From: Lewinellaceae bacterium
GTDB lineage: Bacteria > Bacteroidota > Bacteroidia > Chitinophagales > Saprospiraceae
Direction: 5' to 3'
Assembly: GCA_016710765.1 (NCBI GenBank)
Contig: JADJUJ010000022.1
Coordinates: 1 to 64,000 of the forward strand
Length of the DNA: 64,000 bases
This document shows positions 10,307-19,138 of the stretch, one piece after another. The position numbers were made by a program, and so were the translations under genes. The stretch's first letter is position 1, and each line of letters starts with the position of its first letter. The notes under the pieces were generated by a model that saw nothing but the letters and a program-made list of their open reading frames with translations, searched no databases and was not told where the DNA came from.

Positions 10307-11580
10307 ATGCCCCGTATTGCTGTTATCGGTGCCGGTTGCTCCGGTATCACCGCCGTCAAGACCCTGGTGGAGCAGGGACTTACCGACCTCGTTTGTTACG
10401 AAAAACAAGACCAAATCGGGGGCAATTGGGTTTACACTGGAAGCCCGGGCCACAGCAGTGTTTGCGAAACCACCCACATCATTTCCAGCAACACACTGTC
10501 GCAATCCAGCCATTTTCCCATGCCAGCCGATTACCCGGATTACCCCTCGCACCGGCAGGTTTTGGCCTATTTCCAGGCCTATACTGATCATTTTGACCTA
10601 CTGCCTTACATTCAATTTAACACTGGCGTAGAAAAGGTTCTCCAACAAGCGGATGGAACCTGGCTGCTAAGGCTTTCCGACGGATCTCAGGAGCAATTTG
10701 ATCATGTACTGGTGGCAAACGGGCACCATTCGAGTCCCCGCCATCCGGCCTGGCGCACTGATTTTACCGGACAATACCTTCACTCCCACGATTACAAAAA
10801 CAACCAGGGACTGGAAGGAAAAGCATTTTGGTGGTGGGCGCCGGCAATTCCGGTTGCGATTGTGCCGTAGAGAGCAGTCGTGTCGCTGCGAGTGTCGACA
10901 TCAGCGTTCGGAGCCCGCAGTACATCATACCCAAGTTTTTTATGGGCCGGCCCACCGACACCTTTGCTGAAAATTTGCAGTGGCTGCCCAAGGCAGTCCA
11001 AAACCTGCTCCACCGCCTCACGGTGCGTATTCAGGTGGGACAATACAGCGACTACGGTTTACCCGAACCCACTTTCCCGCCCACCAAATCGCATCCTACG
11101 GTTAATTCCGAACTGCTGGATAAAATACGCCATGGAAAAGTAAGGCCCCGCCCGGGTATACAAAAAGTGGAGGGCAATACCGTTGTTTTTACCGACGGCA
11201 GTTCGCAGCAATATGATACCATCATTGCTGCAACGGGTTACAAAACGCGCTTTCCATTTTTCGATGCCGACTTTCTGCAATGGGAGGACGCTACCAACAT
11301 CCCTCTTTACCTGCGGGTGTTTCATCCGAAATACGAGGGTTTGTATTTCATCGGTTTGGTGCAACCGCAAGGCTGCGTTTGGCCGCTATCCGAAGCGCAA
11401 TCGCGCATGGTGGGTAAAATCATCAGCGGCGCGCTGCAATTGCCGGGCGATTGGAAAACGCAAGCCCGGGAAGAAGGCGACCGGATCGAACGCAGTTTCG
11501 TCCTCAACCCGCGTCATGCTGTAGGAGTGCATTACCACCCTTACCTACGCCAGCTGAGAAGAGCAGCGCAAAAGGTTTAA
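10307..11580 (+). CDS. Flavin-containing monooxygenase, one frameshift
   Basis: About 424 residues once a single indel near 10832 is bridged. FAD-binding Rossmann motif at the N-terminus (AVIGAGCSG), the FMO signature FTGQYLHSHDY, the NADPH-binding motif VVGAGNSG just after the break, and the late ATGYK motif. These identify a class B FAD/NADPH monooxygenase (FMO/BVMO group), which oxygenates N- or S-containing or carbonyl substrates; the natural substrate is unknown. The break lies where GCATTTTGGTG should read with one extra base to give ILVVGAG, so a base-call error is likely. Translationally coupled to yidD. Confidence 0.9.
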
Positions 11581-11657
11581 CCTGATCTTAAATCCTCTTA
11601 ACGAGTTGTTAATACCCTGGCATTGGGAAAGCAATTAATATTGTTTCAAAAAATACC

Positions 11658-12184
11658 ATGAAACAAATATTACGTTTTCCCTTCTGTTTTTGCTGGTCGG
11701 CTGCTACACCGTAGAGCAGGCCACCGACACCTATCAAAGCCAAGCCTTTCGGCCAGATGCCCGTTTTAAGATCATTACTCCAACCACCAACGATGGTGTC
11801 CTTGGCATCCTCGAGAATCAGCTGCTCAGTGCTGGCTTTCAGATTATTTCCGACAATACCATCCGGTTCAATGCTACCAGCGGTGTGGTTACCGTGGCTA
11901 CCGCAGATACTACCGTCACCAAATCTATGGTAGAGCCTGCCTCCATCACCTTGTTCAAACCTGCCGAAGCCGATTACATCATTCGGTATGATGCGCAGAC
12001 CCTTTACAATTCGCAATGGATCGACAATTTCAGCGCCAGCGTAATCAACGTTCAAACAGGCGCCATCGAATTCAGTTACAATTTTCGCAGGGGTAACAAT
12101 GGCACGACTACCGGTGATGTTCGCCTGGTCATGAAGCAGTTTGCCCTGGCCATGAAAGCCGCAAAAAAAGCCACAAACGGATGA
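11658..12184 (+). CDS. Putative lipoprotein of unknown function, frameshift in signal peptide
   Basis: About 175 residues. The signal peptide MKQILRFPF .. FLLVGC ends in a good SPII lipobox (LVGC) if one base is added in the CTTCTG run near 11684; without it the ATG at 11658 leads out of frame. The mature part holds NTIRFNATSGVVTVATADTT and DNFSASVINVQTGAIEFSYNF, beta-rich and resembling small outer-membrane lipoproteins of Bacteroidota, but I do not recognise a named family. It ends with a basic helix. Neighbours give no clear functional link. Confidence 0.7.
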
Positions 12185-12290
12185 TGCCCTGCAGAAACAA
12201 TGACCTGCACCAGATCCATTCCAGACCATTGCGCTTTTTTGATGCAGGTACTTGGGCAATTCCAGCCAAAAGCAAGAACTTTGGCCCTGC

Positions 12291-13331
12291 ATGGAACAAC
12301 TCCGCGAACTTGTGATTACCCGGATCGATTGGGAAACAGCCGATACTGCAACCCTCACCTTACGGCCTGTAGACGGCAGTCCGCTGCTGTACGAGCCCGG
12401 GCAATACCTTTCTGTTGTTCGCCATGTGTTGGGCACGCAAAAACGCCGGGCCTATTCCTTCAGTTCTCATCCGGCAGTGGATCCACTGCCACAAATCACC
12501 ATAAAAAGGGTGCCAAACGGGGAATTTTCCAACTGGTTGCTCCAACGGCAAGTTGGGGAAGAACTGACCACCACCAATGCCTATGGAAAATTCACCCTGC
12601 CTGCAAAACTACCCTCCCAATTGCTGTACATTGCTGGTGGAAGCGGCATCACCCCAATTTTAAGCCATCTGAAGGGCTTGCTGGCGCAAAAAAACGGACC
12701 GCGTATATTACTGCTGTATGCCAATTCCAGCGCTGAAAACACCATTTTTAAAACAACCATCGACCAATGGGCGGAACAGTTTTCCGACAGGTTCGAGTGC
12801 ATCTATATTTTCAGCAAAACCCCGCACGTGGAACATGGCGTATTTGGTCACCTTAACAATGGATTGCTCGAACAACTCCTGGAAGCGCGCCACTGGATCA
12901 AAGCACTCCCCCGTACCCTGTGTTACCTCTGTGCGCCCTTTGCCTTGATGCGAAAGGCAGAAATGATGCTGCATGTGCTGGATTGCCCTGCCGAGCATAT
13001 TCACAAAGAAACCTTTCGCCCCGACCAGCGCATGACCTATCGCAGCATCGATAAAACCCGGGTACACCAGGTACAGGCGCAATTTGGACCAGAATCTTTT
13101 CATTTCGAAGCCTATGCGGGCGAAACCATTCTCAATGCAGCGCTCCGGCAGGGCATAGCCCTACCCTACTCTTGTAAAAGTGGCATTTGCCTGAGTTGCC
13201 TGGCGCGTTGCACAGCTGGAGAAGTTGACATCGACTTTGTAGACCTGCAGCGCCGCGAAGGCCCCGGTGCACTCATCAACACCTGTATAGGATATCCCGT
13301 TTCAAAATCGGTTTCCCTCCATTACGAATAA
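12291..13331 (+). CDS. PaaE-like ferredoxin/flavodoxin-NADP reductase with C-terminal 2Fe-2S
   Basis: 346 residues, three domains in the usual order. FAD domain with the RAYSFSSHP motif (R-x-Y-S), then NADPH domain with IAGGSGITPI, then a plant-type [2Fe-2S] ferredoxin domain with CKSGICLSC (C-x4-C-x2-C) and a fourth Cys in INTCIGYP. This layout matches the reductase component of phenylacetyl-CoA epoxidase (PaaE) and related oxygenase reductases, passing electrons from NADPH to an oxygenase. No paaABCD genes are in the window; an electron-transfer link to the flavin monooxygenase upstream is not expected. The start at 12291 removes a non-conserved N-terminal extension. Confidence 0.88.
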   Translation: MEQLRELVITRIDWETADTATLTLRPVDGSPLLYEPGQYLSVVRHVLGTQKRRAYSFSSHPAVDPLPQITIKRVPNGEFSNWLLQRQVGEELTTTNAYGKFTLPAKLPSQLLYIAGGSGITPILSHLKGLLAQKNGPRILLLYANSSAENTIFKTTIDQWAEQFSDRFECIYIFSKTPHVEHGVFGHLNNGLLEQLLEARHWIKALPRTLCYLCAPFALMRKAEMMLHVLDCPAEHIHKETFRPDQRMTYRSIDKTRVHQVQAQFGPESFHFEAYAGETILNAALRQGIALPYSCKSGICLSCLARCTAGEVDIDFVDLQRREGPGALINTCIGYPVSKSVSLHYE

Positions 13332-13400
13332 TTCCCTGACCTTACAGACCAACCAACCCGCTTACAACGTTTGTCCTCCATGTTTTCCATCCATCGCACC

Positions 13401-14015
13401 ATGATAAAGCCATTCGCATCAGCCACCGTTTGCTTACTGTTGTTCACCGTGTTGTCGCTTCCTTCCTGCGGCGACGGTTTCGTGCCAGTTCCCAAACCGC
13501 GTTCCTTCCCCAGAGTCATCTACCCGGAAAAAGCCTATGTACCCTTCACCGAAGCCTATTGCGATTTCAGTTTTGAGGTGCCCAAATACGCTAAAATAGA
13601 GCAGGACACCCTTTTTTTTGACGAAAAGGCCAAAAGCGATTGTTGGTTCAACATCAAAGTGCCGGAACTTAACGCGCAGATTTACTGCAGTTATTACCCC
13701 ATTACATCGCAGTCTCGTTTTGATGAATTGGTCCAGGACGCCTTCGTGATGGCCACCAAGCACAACATCAACGCGAATTATATAGAAGAAATTCCCATAC
13801 ACCGGCCCAAAGACAAGGTACACGGTATCATTTTCGATATCGACGGGCCTGCGGCCTCCACCTACCAGTTTTTCCTGACCGACTCCACCAGCAACTTCCT
13901 GCGCGGCGCCCTCTATTTTAATTCGCAAACCCGGCAGGATTCGCTGGGTCCGGTTATCAAGTTTATGAAGGCCGATGTCGACCATCTTGTCCAAACGCTG
14001 CAGTGGAAAAAGTGA
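13401..14015 (+). CDS. gldD: Gliding motility lipoprotein GldD
   Basis: About 205 residues with an SPII signal (IKPFASATVCLLLFTVLSLPSC). The body follows the GldD pattern: KPRSFPRVIYPEKAYVPF, YCDFSFEVP, CWFNIKVPELNAQIYCSYYPI, KHNINANYIEE, VHGIIFDIDGPAASTYQFF, FLRGALYFN and a final LQWKK. GldD is required for gliding and T9SS function in flavobacteria, which agrees with the T9SS cargo genes in this window. No other gld genes are adjacent. In-frame ATGs at 13371 and 13380 exist; 13401 gives the most compact signal peptide. Confidence 0.92.
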   Translation: MIKPFASATVCLLLFTVLSLPSCGDGFVPVPKPRSFPRVIYPEKAYVPFTEAYCDFSFEVPKYAKIEQDTLFFDEKAKSDCWFNIKVPELNAQIYCSYYPITSQSRFDELVQDAFVMATKHNINANYIEEIPIHRPKDKVHGIIFDIDGPAASTYQFFLTDSTSNFLRGALYFNSQTRQDSLGPVIKFMKADVDHLVQTLQWKK

Positions 14016-14050
14016 GAAGCGCGCCCGGTGAAGGCTAATAACCAACTCCC

Positions 14051-14092
14051 AAAGACTAAAGACCAAAGACTAAAGACTAAAGACCAAAGACC
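14051..14092 (+). repeat. Six tandem 7-bp units AAAGACY
   Basis: Units at 14051, 14058, 14065, 14072, 14079 and 14086 read AAAGACT, AAAGACC, AAAGACT, AAAGACT, AAAGACC, AAAGACC. They lie between the convergent gldD and nuclease genes. Related heptads in phase occur at 62525-62552, 62876-62897 and 41418-41438. Confidence 0.9.
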
Positions 14093-14094
14093 AA

Positions 14095-14940
14095 TCACAT
14101 TCCCCAAAAACCGAGGTTTCTGGCAGCCTCTGTCCATTCGCCGTCTTTAGTGTTGAGCAGCTGTGGGAAAAAATCAATACCGGTAGCCCGCTCCACCTCG
14201 TCGATGGAGGCTGCATATTCAGAAAGTGGGTGTCCCAAGGTGCCCTGTTGTGGCACGATAAACCCAATACCTTGCTGCAGGTCCTGTGTGAGCATTACAC
14301 GGTAATAGGCTGTTGGCACGCTCACCTTGCTGAAACCAATTTGATCCATAGGGTCCGCCGTTAATACCGGTCCGGCCACGACATACAGGCTTCCAAACTT
14401 CTTGGCCCAGGCCCGTGTCTGATGCTCAAGATCCTTCCACACGCCGACATTAAACTCCCGCAATTGCGGCGCGATGTTGCTCATGTAAAAGGATTCAGCC
14501 ATTGCCAGCGAGTCGAAAGCCATATCCGCCGCTGGACAAATATGCCCCCGGTCGTAGCCACTACCGCTATAATCACGCGGTGTGGCGCTTTCCGTATGAA
14601 CCATGGGATCGGGAAAAAACGACTCGGCGCGGTCCTGCCAGGGCATTTTAAGTCGATCGCGCTGCAATTCCCAGGCTACCCAGCGTGCCAACTCATGGTT
14701 TTCATCGTAAGACAGCACGTACCAGGTATGCTCCACCAGTTCCCCTTTACCCAAGGCGGGGAGCATGGCTGCCGGCACCTGACAAGGCAAGACAGAGACC
14801 TCCATAGGATGTTCGCCTGGCGGCAAAGGCTCGGAGCTTGTGCCGCTAAAGTGATTGAAAGCCCAATAAATCAAACTGACCAGTACTGCAAAAGCGCCTG
14901 TTTTAAACAGAAAGCCGCCAGAAGATGATTTTTTTGTCAT
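14095..14940 (-). CDS. DNA/RNA non-specific endonuclease (endonuclease G type)
   Basis: 281 residues from the MTKKSSSG start. One N-terminal TM/signal segment (GAFAVLVSLIYWAF) then the beta-beta-alpha metal nuclease domain with the DRGHICPAADM motif (catalytic His), preceded by SGYD, and a later NIAPQ segment with the metal-binding Asn. The family cleaves DNA and RNA without sequence specificity and is secreted or periplasmic; here it looks anchored to or exported across the inner membrane, perhaps for nutrient nucleic acids. An upstream in-frame ATG at 14970 would add ten residues but overlaps the promoter region. Confidence 0.92.
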   Translation of the reverse strand: MTKKSSSGGFLFKTGAFAVLVSLIYWAFNHFSGTSSEPLPPGEHPMEVSVLPCQVPAAMLPALGKGELVEHTWYVLSYDENHELARWVAWELQRDRLKMPWQDRAESFFPDPMVHTESATPRDYSGSGYDRGHICPAADMAFDSLAMAESFYMSNIAPQLREFNVGVWKDLEHQTRAWAKKFGSLYVVAGPVLTADPMDQIGFSKVSVPTAYYRVMLTQDLQQGIGFIVPQQGTLGHPLSEYAASIDEVERATGIDFFPQLLNTKDGEWTEAARNLGFWGM

Positions 14941-15010
14941 AACAATTTGTTGTGTGGCAAAAATAAACATTTTGTTTATAAAATAATTCTATTTCTTTAA
15001 TTGGAAAAAA

Positions 15011-15043
15011 TTTGCAGATATAAGCGGAGTGATTTTATCTTTG
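15011..15043 (+). promoter_or_regulatory. tRNA promoter
   Basis: TTTG at 15011-15014 and TATCTTTG at 15036-15043, spacing 21 bp, a good Bacteroidota sigma-ABfr promoter. Predicted transcription start is a few bases before the mature tRNA 5' end at 15053. Confidence 0.75.
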
Positions 15044-15052
15044 CGTCCGCTC

Positions 15053-15126
15053 GGCGCGGTAGCTCAGCTGGTTAGAGCGTATGATTCATAATCATAAGGT
15101 CGGGAGTTCAAGTCTCCCCCGCGCTA
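15053..15126 (+). tRNA. tRNA-Met(CAT), elongator type
   Basis: Full cloverleaf: acceptor GGCGCGG paired with CCGCGCT (first pair G-U), D-arm GCTC..GAGC, anticodon stem TATGA/TCATA with loop TTCATAA (anticodon CAT), T-arm GGGAG TTCAAGT CTCCC, discriminator A. CCA is not encoded. It lacks the initiator's C1-A72 mismatch and GC-rich anticodon stem, so it is elongator Met or, less likely, tRNA-Ile2 with lysidine-modified CAU. Confidence 0.97.
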
Positions 15127-15136
15127 CAAACACTTC

Positions 15137-15173
15137 AAACCGCTCAACTGGTCATCCGTTGGGCGGTTTTTTT
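15137..15173 (+). terminator. Rho-independent terminator after the tRNA
   Basis: Stem AAACCGCTCAAC / GTTGGGCGGTTT (one G-U pair) with a 9-nt loop, followed directly by a T-run. Confidence 0.85.
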
Positions 15174-15196
15174 ATTGCCTTTTTGCATAAAAGGTT

Positions 15197-15874
15197 TCAC
15201 GCTTGTCGCAATACCGACTGCGACACAAAAGTTTTTCGGAAAACGAAACCCACCAGCGCACCAAAAGCAAATCCCCCAATGTGTGCCCACCAGGCCACGC
15301 CGCCGGCATCCACGCCGTTCATGCCCAGAGCGCCCATGCCCGACAACAATTGTTGCGCAAACCAGAAACCCAGAAAAGCCCAGGCCGGAAAATACACCAC
15401 GGTAAAAAAGATGATGATGAGCATTTTTACCCTTGATCGGGGGAACATTACAATATAGGCGCCCATCACAGCAGCAATGGCACCGCTGGCGCCGATGCAG
15501 GGAATCTGACTGTAGGGGTTGATGAGCACCTGCGCCAGTCCGGCTGCCAGACCGCCAAGGAGGTAAAAAACCAAAAACAGGGGGCTGCCTACCGTAGCCT
15601 CGATGTTGTCGGCAAAAATCCACAGGTACAACATATTCCCGATCAGGTGCATCCAGCTGCCGTGCAGAAATATGCTGGTAACCAGCGTTTCAAGGTCTAC
15701 TCCTTGCGAAATCTCTACGGGAATGCTGCCAAATGTCTGTACAAAGCTGGCATTGGCGCCTTCCGGCATGCTGCTTTGAAACACAAAAATAGCAATGTTC
15801 AACAGGATAAACCCGTAACTGAAGACAGGGAAATGACCGCGTTCAATGTTATCGTCGCCGATGGGAATAAACAT
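15197..15874 (-). CDS. Rhomboid-family intramembrane serine protease
   Basis: 225 residues, about six TM helices. Conserved HGSWMHLIGNMLYLWIFAD (H-x3-N in TM2), GASGA with the catalytic Ser in the fourth core helix, and WWAHIGGFAFGALVG with the catalytic His and the GxxxG-like pattern of the last helix. Cleaves TM substrates within the inner membrane; substrates unknown. It begins 15 bp after the rnpA stop on the same strand, so it is likely expressed with rnpA. Confidence 0.93.
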   Translation of the reverse strand: MFIPIGDDNIERGHFPVFSYGFILLNIAIFVFQSSMPEGANASFVQTFGSIPVEISQGVDLETLVTSIFLHGSWMHLIGNMLYLWIFADNIEATVGSPLFLVFYLLGGLAAGLAQVLINPYSQIPCIGASGAIAAVMGAYIVMFPRSRVKMLIIIFFTVVYFPAWAFLGFWFAQQLLSGMGALGMNGVDAGGVAWWAHIGGFAFGALVGFVFRKTFVSQSVLRQA

Positions 15875-15889
15875 GCCGAAAGATAGGCA

Positions 15890-16264
15890 CTACCCCGGAA
15901 ACTTACGGATCATTTTGCGGATGCCCGCCTGCACATCCTCCAACGAAAGTGGTTCCTTGGCGATATAGAGCAACATCATGGCAATGGGCTTGTGCGATTC
16001 TGCCTCCAGTTTTTCCAACAGTTCCGGTTTCAGCAACCGATAAGCTTCCCGCATCAGCCGTTTCATCCGGTTGCGGCCAACGGCTGTTTTAAATACGCGC
16101 TTGGAAACACTTACGCCCAGATACACCGGAACATCAACAGGCTCATCCTGCTCCAGCCATACCACACGGAGCGGATAGGCCATATAAGAATGGCCTTCAG
16201 TAAAAAGCCGGGCAATCATCTTGCGGCTCTTTAAATGTTCGTGTTTTGGGAAACCCAGCTTCAA
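15890..16264 (-). CDS. rnpA: Ribonuclease P protein component
   Basis: 124 residues. Basic RNA-binding protein that, with the RNA subunit, processes tRNA 5' ends. Family features: N-terminal FPKHEHLKSRKMIARLF, central LGVSVSKRVFK, and the RNR signature AVGRNRMKRLMREAYR. The order rpmH-rnpA is the conserved bacterial arrangement; here a hairpin terminator lies between them. Confidence 0.96.
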   Translation of the reverse strand: MKLGFPKHEHLKSRKMIARLFTEGHSYMAYPLRVVWLEQDEPVDVPVYLGVSVSKRVFKTAVGRNRMKRLMREAYRLLKPELLEKLEAESHKPIAMMLLYIAKEPLSLEDVQAGIRKMIRKFPG

Positions 16265-16306
16265 ATGGTAGGTTTTTAGCAGGAATAAGCGTCAAAACTA
16301 TACTAA

Positions 16307-16338
16307 AAAAGCCACATTGCTTGCGCAAAGTGGCTTTT
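16307..16338 (-). terminator. Terminator/attenuator between rpmH and rnpA
   Basis: Stem AAAAGCCAC / GTGGCTTTT around a 14-nt loop, followed on the minus strand by a run of T. It lies about 35 bp beyond the rpmH stop and 43 bp before the rnpA ATG, so it should reduce read-through from rpmH into rnpA. Confidence 0.8.
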
Positions 16339-16373
16339 CAGACAAGTCAGTACTTGTGAAAATATAAGTCCTG

Positions 16374-16529
16374 TTACTTCAGGCGCTTTTCGTCGGATAC
16401 TGTGAGTTTCCAGCGGCCACGTTTGCGGCGGCGAGCCAGAAGTTTGCGGCCTGCAACCGATTCCATACGGTTACGGAATCCATGTTTGTTCTTACGGGCA
16501 CGGCGGGAGGGTTGGTACGTACGTTTCAT
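16374..16529 (-). CDS. rpmH: 50S ribosomal protein L34
   Basis: 51-residue, very basic ribosomal protein. Starts MKRTYQPSRRARKNKHGFR and contains RMESVAGRKLLARRRKRGR, the conserved L34 pattern; ends DEKRLK. Translated directly from the sequence. It has a strong own promoter and a downstream hairpin before rnpA. Confidence 0.98.
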   Translation of the reverse strand: MKRTYQPSRRARKNKHGFRNRMESVAGRKLLARRRKRGRWKLTVSDEKRLK

Positions 16530-16573
16530 CGCTATTCTTCAATAATTAAATTTCGTTGCAAAAATTCGGAGCG

Positions 16574-16604
16574 CAAAGGTAAAACGCTTTCCTTAAAGAT
16601 CAAA
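16574..16604 (-). promoter_or_regulatory. rpmH promoter
   Basis: Minus strand TTTG (16601-16604), exactly 19 bp, then TACCTTTG (16574-16581): a full match to the Bacteroidota promoter. Leader about 40 nt to the rpmH ATG. Confidence 0.85.
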
Positions 16605-16906
16605 CTAATTTAAAACTAAAAATGTAAAAAAATCAGTGGCCAGGTGTAAATCCCAATCCTAAGGCTCCGTCCTGATCGCGACAAAAGTACGTTTTTTGCA
16701 AAATCAATCTCAAATACAAGTGTTAAAACTTCGACCTTCGCTGCCACCCCAAATTACAAAAGTGCAATTTGCTGCCTTCAGACCTTGTAAATGGGCATTT
16801 ACATTTGATCACAGCAGTTAAACTTCTTCAAATACCTCGAAATCACTTCAAATCGGGTGCAAAAAGCCTTTTCTTTGCATCCTCAAATGATAAAGTGCTC
16901 CTGATT
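16605..16906. other. Intergenic region before dsbD
   Basis: About 300 bp between the divergent rpmH promoter and dsbD. No clear -33/-7 pair for dsbD; TTTTCTTTG at 16869-16877 is the nearest resemblance. No ORF, RNA gene or repeat that I can support. Confidence 0.4.
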
Positions 16907-19105
16907 ATGAAATTACATTGGCTTTCTTTCTTTAGTGCCCTACTCCTGACCATCTCCCTTGGTGCGCAAAACCCGGTAAAATGGTCATTCGCTGCCAACG
17001 ATGCAGGCAACGGACAATACGACCTGGTTTTTACCGGTATCATCAACGACGGCTGGTTCACCTACTCGCAATTTTTGGAAAGCGAAGACGGCCCAATCCC
17101 CACGGCTTTTACCTGGCAGGAAAGTCCTTCTTACAAACTGGTCGGTAAAGCCAAAGAGAGCGGCGACAAGTTCACGAAGTACGACAATGTATTTGGCATG
17201 AACCTGACGAAGTTCAAACACAAAGCCATTTTTACCCAGCGGGTGGCCGTGAGCGACCCAAGCAAACCCATCGAAGGCTATGTAACGTACATGACCTGCA
17301 ACGATGAGTCCTGCCTGCCACCCAAAGATGTCGATTTTAAATTTGTTCTGCCCGCCAGCAACGCTGCGCCGGCTGCTACGCCAACCGATAGCAAAACACA
17401 GCCAGCCGATAAAGGGAATGCCCCCCTGCCTGGCGCAACACCACCCATGCCTGGCATTGGTGGCGAAAAAGCCACGAATGCCACCACGCCCGAAGGAAAC
17501 GGCAGTCCGGCAGAAACCCCTGCTGCCAGCCCCGAACCCGGGCAATCCGGTACCGCAGCCCTTACCCCGCCTGATGATGCCAAATTTATGGGCTTCTTCG
17601 ACAGCAAGCGCGACATCGATGCTAAAAAGGTGGTCAACAACTGCAACGCTCCACCCGAAAAACACAGTTCGCTGTTCTTGATCTTTATCGCCGGATTTCT
17701 CGGTGGCCTGGTGGCCCTGCTGACACCCTGCGTATTTCCCATGATACCACTGACGGTGAGTTTCTTCACCAAGCGTTCCAAAGACCGCGCTTCCGGGCTC
17801 CGAAATGCGCTGTGGTATGGCTCCAGCATTGTCATCATTTATGTGGCCATTGGTATTTTACTGACCAGCATTTTTGGCCCAACCATTCTGAACCAGATGA
17901 GCACCGACATGTACTTCAACATGCTCTTTTTTGTGGTGTTTATCATTTTCGCCCTCTCCTTCTTCGGACTGTTTGAAATCCAGCTGCCCTCTTCCTGGGT
18001 AAACAAAAGCGATAAAATGGCAGATCGCGGCGGCTCACTGGGCATCTTTTTCATGGCATTCACCCTGGCCTTGGTTTCTTTTTCCTGCACCGGCCCTATC
18101 GTGGGCACCCTGCTGGTTGAAACCGCCAAAGTGAATGCCGGCGATGCACTCTTTGGTGTTGTCCCTATCCGCCCGCTGGTCGGCATGTTCGGCTTCGGAC
18201 TGGCCCTTGGGCTCCCATTTGGCCTTTTTGCCATGTTCCCGGGCTGGCTCAATTCACTGCCACGCTCGGGCTCCTGGATGGATAATGTAAAAATCACCCT
18301 CGGTTTTGTGGAAGTTGCCCTGGCATTCAAATTCTTCAGCACCGCTGATATGGTGCGCCACTGGGGCATCATGAAATTTGAATTGTTCCTGGGCATCTGG
18401 CTGGTTTGTGCCTTGCTCCTTGGCTTGTATCAACTGGGCGTGCTGGGCATGAAAGGCGCCAAGGGACGTCCCGGATGGGGCCGGCTCACGGTAGGGCTTG
18501 CCTCCCTGGCCTTCGCTGCCTATTTGGGCTGGGGCCTGATCCAATACCAATCGCTCAGCCTCCTCAGCGGTATTGCACCGCCGGTTCACTACAACTTCTT
18601 CCGGCCCATTGATTGTCCGCACGGACTGGATTGCTACCACGACTTTGATGAAGCCCTGGCCGTTGCCAAAGAGCAGGGTAAGCCACTTTTTGTGGATTTC
18701 ACCGGTTACGGCTGTGTGAACTGCCGTAAAATGGAGGAAACCGTTTGGAATAAAAAAGAAATCCTCGATTTTCTGCGCAACGACTACGTAGTGGTATCCC
18801 TCTATGTCGACGATCAGGAACGCCTGTTCCCCGACGATAAGTTCAAGTACCTCCTCGACCCGCACACACAGGAAAAAATTCGCACCAAGGGCGACAAATG
18901 GGCCAAATTTGAAATCAACAATTTCGGTCAAACCAGTCAGCCTTTGTACGTGCTCATGCACAACGACGGCAAAACAGTGCTGAGTCCTGCCCGCGCCTAC
19001 ACACCCAATGTTGACGAGTACCGGGCCTTTCTGGAATGCGGCCTGGATGCTTTCGACAAGGTGAATATTCCTGTTGGCAACAAATCACTCATCGGAGAAC
19101 GTTAA
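16907..19105 (+). CDS. dsbD: Thiol:disulfide interchange protein DsbD
   Basis: 732 residues. Carries electrons from cytoplasmic thioredoxin across the inner membrane to periplasmic thiol proteins. Signal peptide (LSFFSALLLTISLGAQ); N-terminal immunoglobulin-like domain with its Cys pair (TCNDESC, Cys131/136); a Pro/Ala-rich linker (about 145-230); a central eight-TM domain with LLTPCVFPMIP and SFSCTGPIVG carrying the two membrane cysteines; and a C-terminal thioredoxin domain with GYGCVNCRKME (C-x2-C). The start at 16907 places the signal peptide correctly; the longer in-frame extension to 16769 is not conserved-looking. No frame breaks. Confidence 0.95.
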   Translation: MKLHWLSFFSALLLTISLGAQNPVKWSFAANDAGNGQYDLVFTGIINDGWFTYSQFLESEDGPIPTAFTWQESPSYKLVGKAKESGDKFTKYDNVFGMNLTKFKHKAIFTQRVAVSDPSKPIEGYVTYMTCNDESCLPPKDVDFKFVLPASNAAPAATPTDSKTQPADKGNAPLPGATPPMPGIGGEKATNATTPEGNGSPAETPAASPEPGQSGTAALTPPDDAKFMGFFDSKRDIDAKKVVNNCNAPPEKHSSLFLIFIAGFLGGLVALLTPCVFPMIPLTVSFFTKRSKDRASGLRNALWYGSSIVIIYVAIGILLTSIFGPTILNQMSTDMYFNMLFFVVFIIFALSFFGLFEIQLPSSWVNKSDKMADRGGSLGIFFMAFTLALVSFSCTGPIVGTLLVETAKVNAGDALFGVVPIRPLVGMFGFGLALGLPFGLFAMFPGWLNSLPRSGSWMDNVKITLGFVEVALAFKFFSTADMVRHWGIMKFELFLGIWLVCALLLGLYQLGVLGMKGAKGRPGWGRLTVGLASLAFAAYLGWGLIQYQSLSLLSGIAPPVHYNFFRPIDCPHGLDCYHDFDEALAVAKEQGKPLFVDFTGYGCVNCRKMEETVWNKKEILDFLRNDYVVVSLYVDDQERLFPDDKFKYLLDPHTQEKIRTKGDKWAKFEINNFGQTSQPLYVLMHNDGKTVLSPARAYTPNVDEYRAFLECGLDAFDKVNIPVGNKSLIGER

Positions 19106-19138
19106 CCCCTTTAATGGGACATCCTTATCTTGCAGACC

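Noticed and set aside
15053..15126. Initiator tRNA interpretation
   Set aside because: Position 1 pairs with 72 and the anticodon stem lacks the GGG/CCC pairs of the initiator.
16769..16906. N-terminal extension of DsbD
   Set aside because: The signal peptide begins at 16907; the extension has no signal character.
17278..18961. Several minus-strand ORFs opposite dsbD
   Set aside because: Shadows of a fully supported DsbD with intact domains and cysteines.
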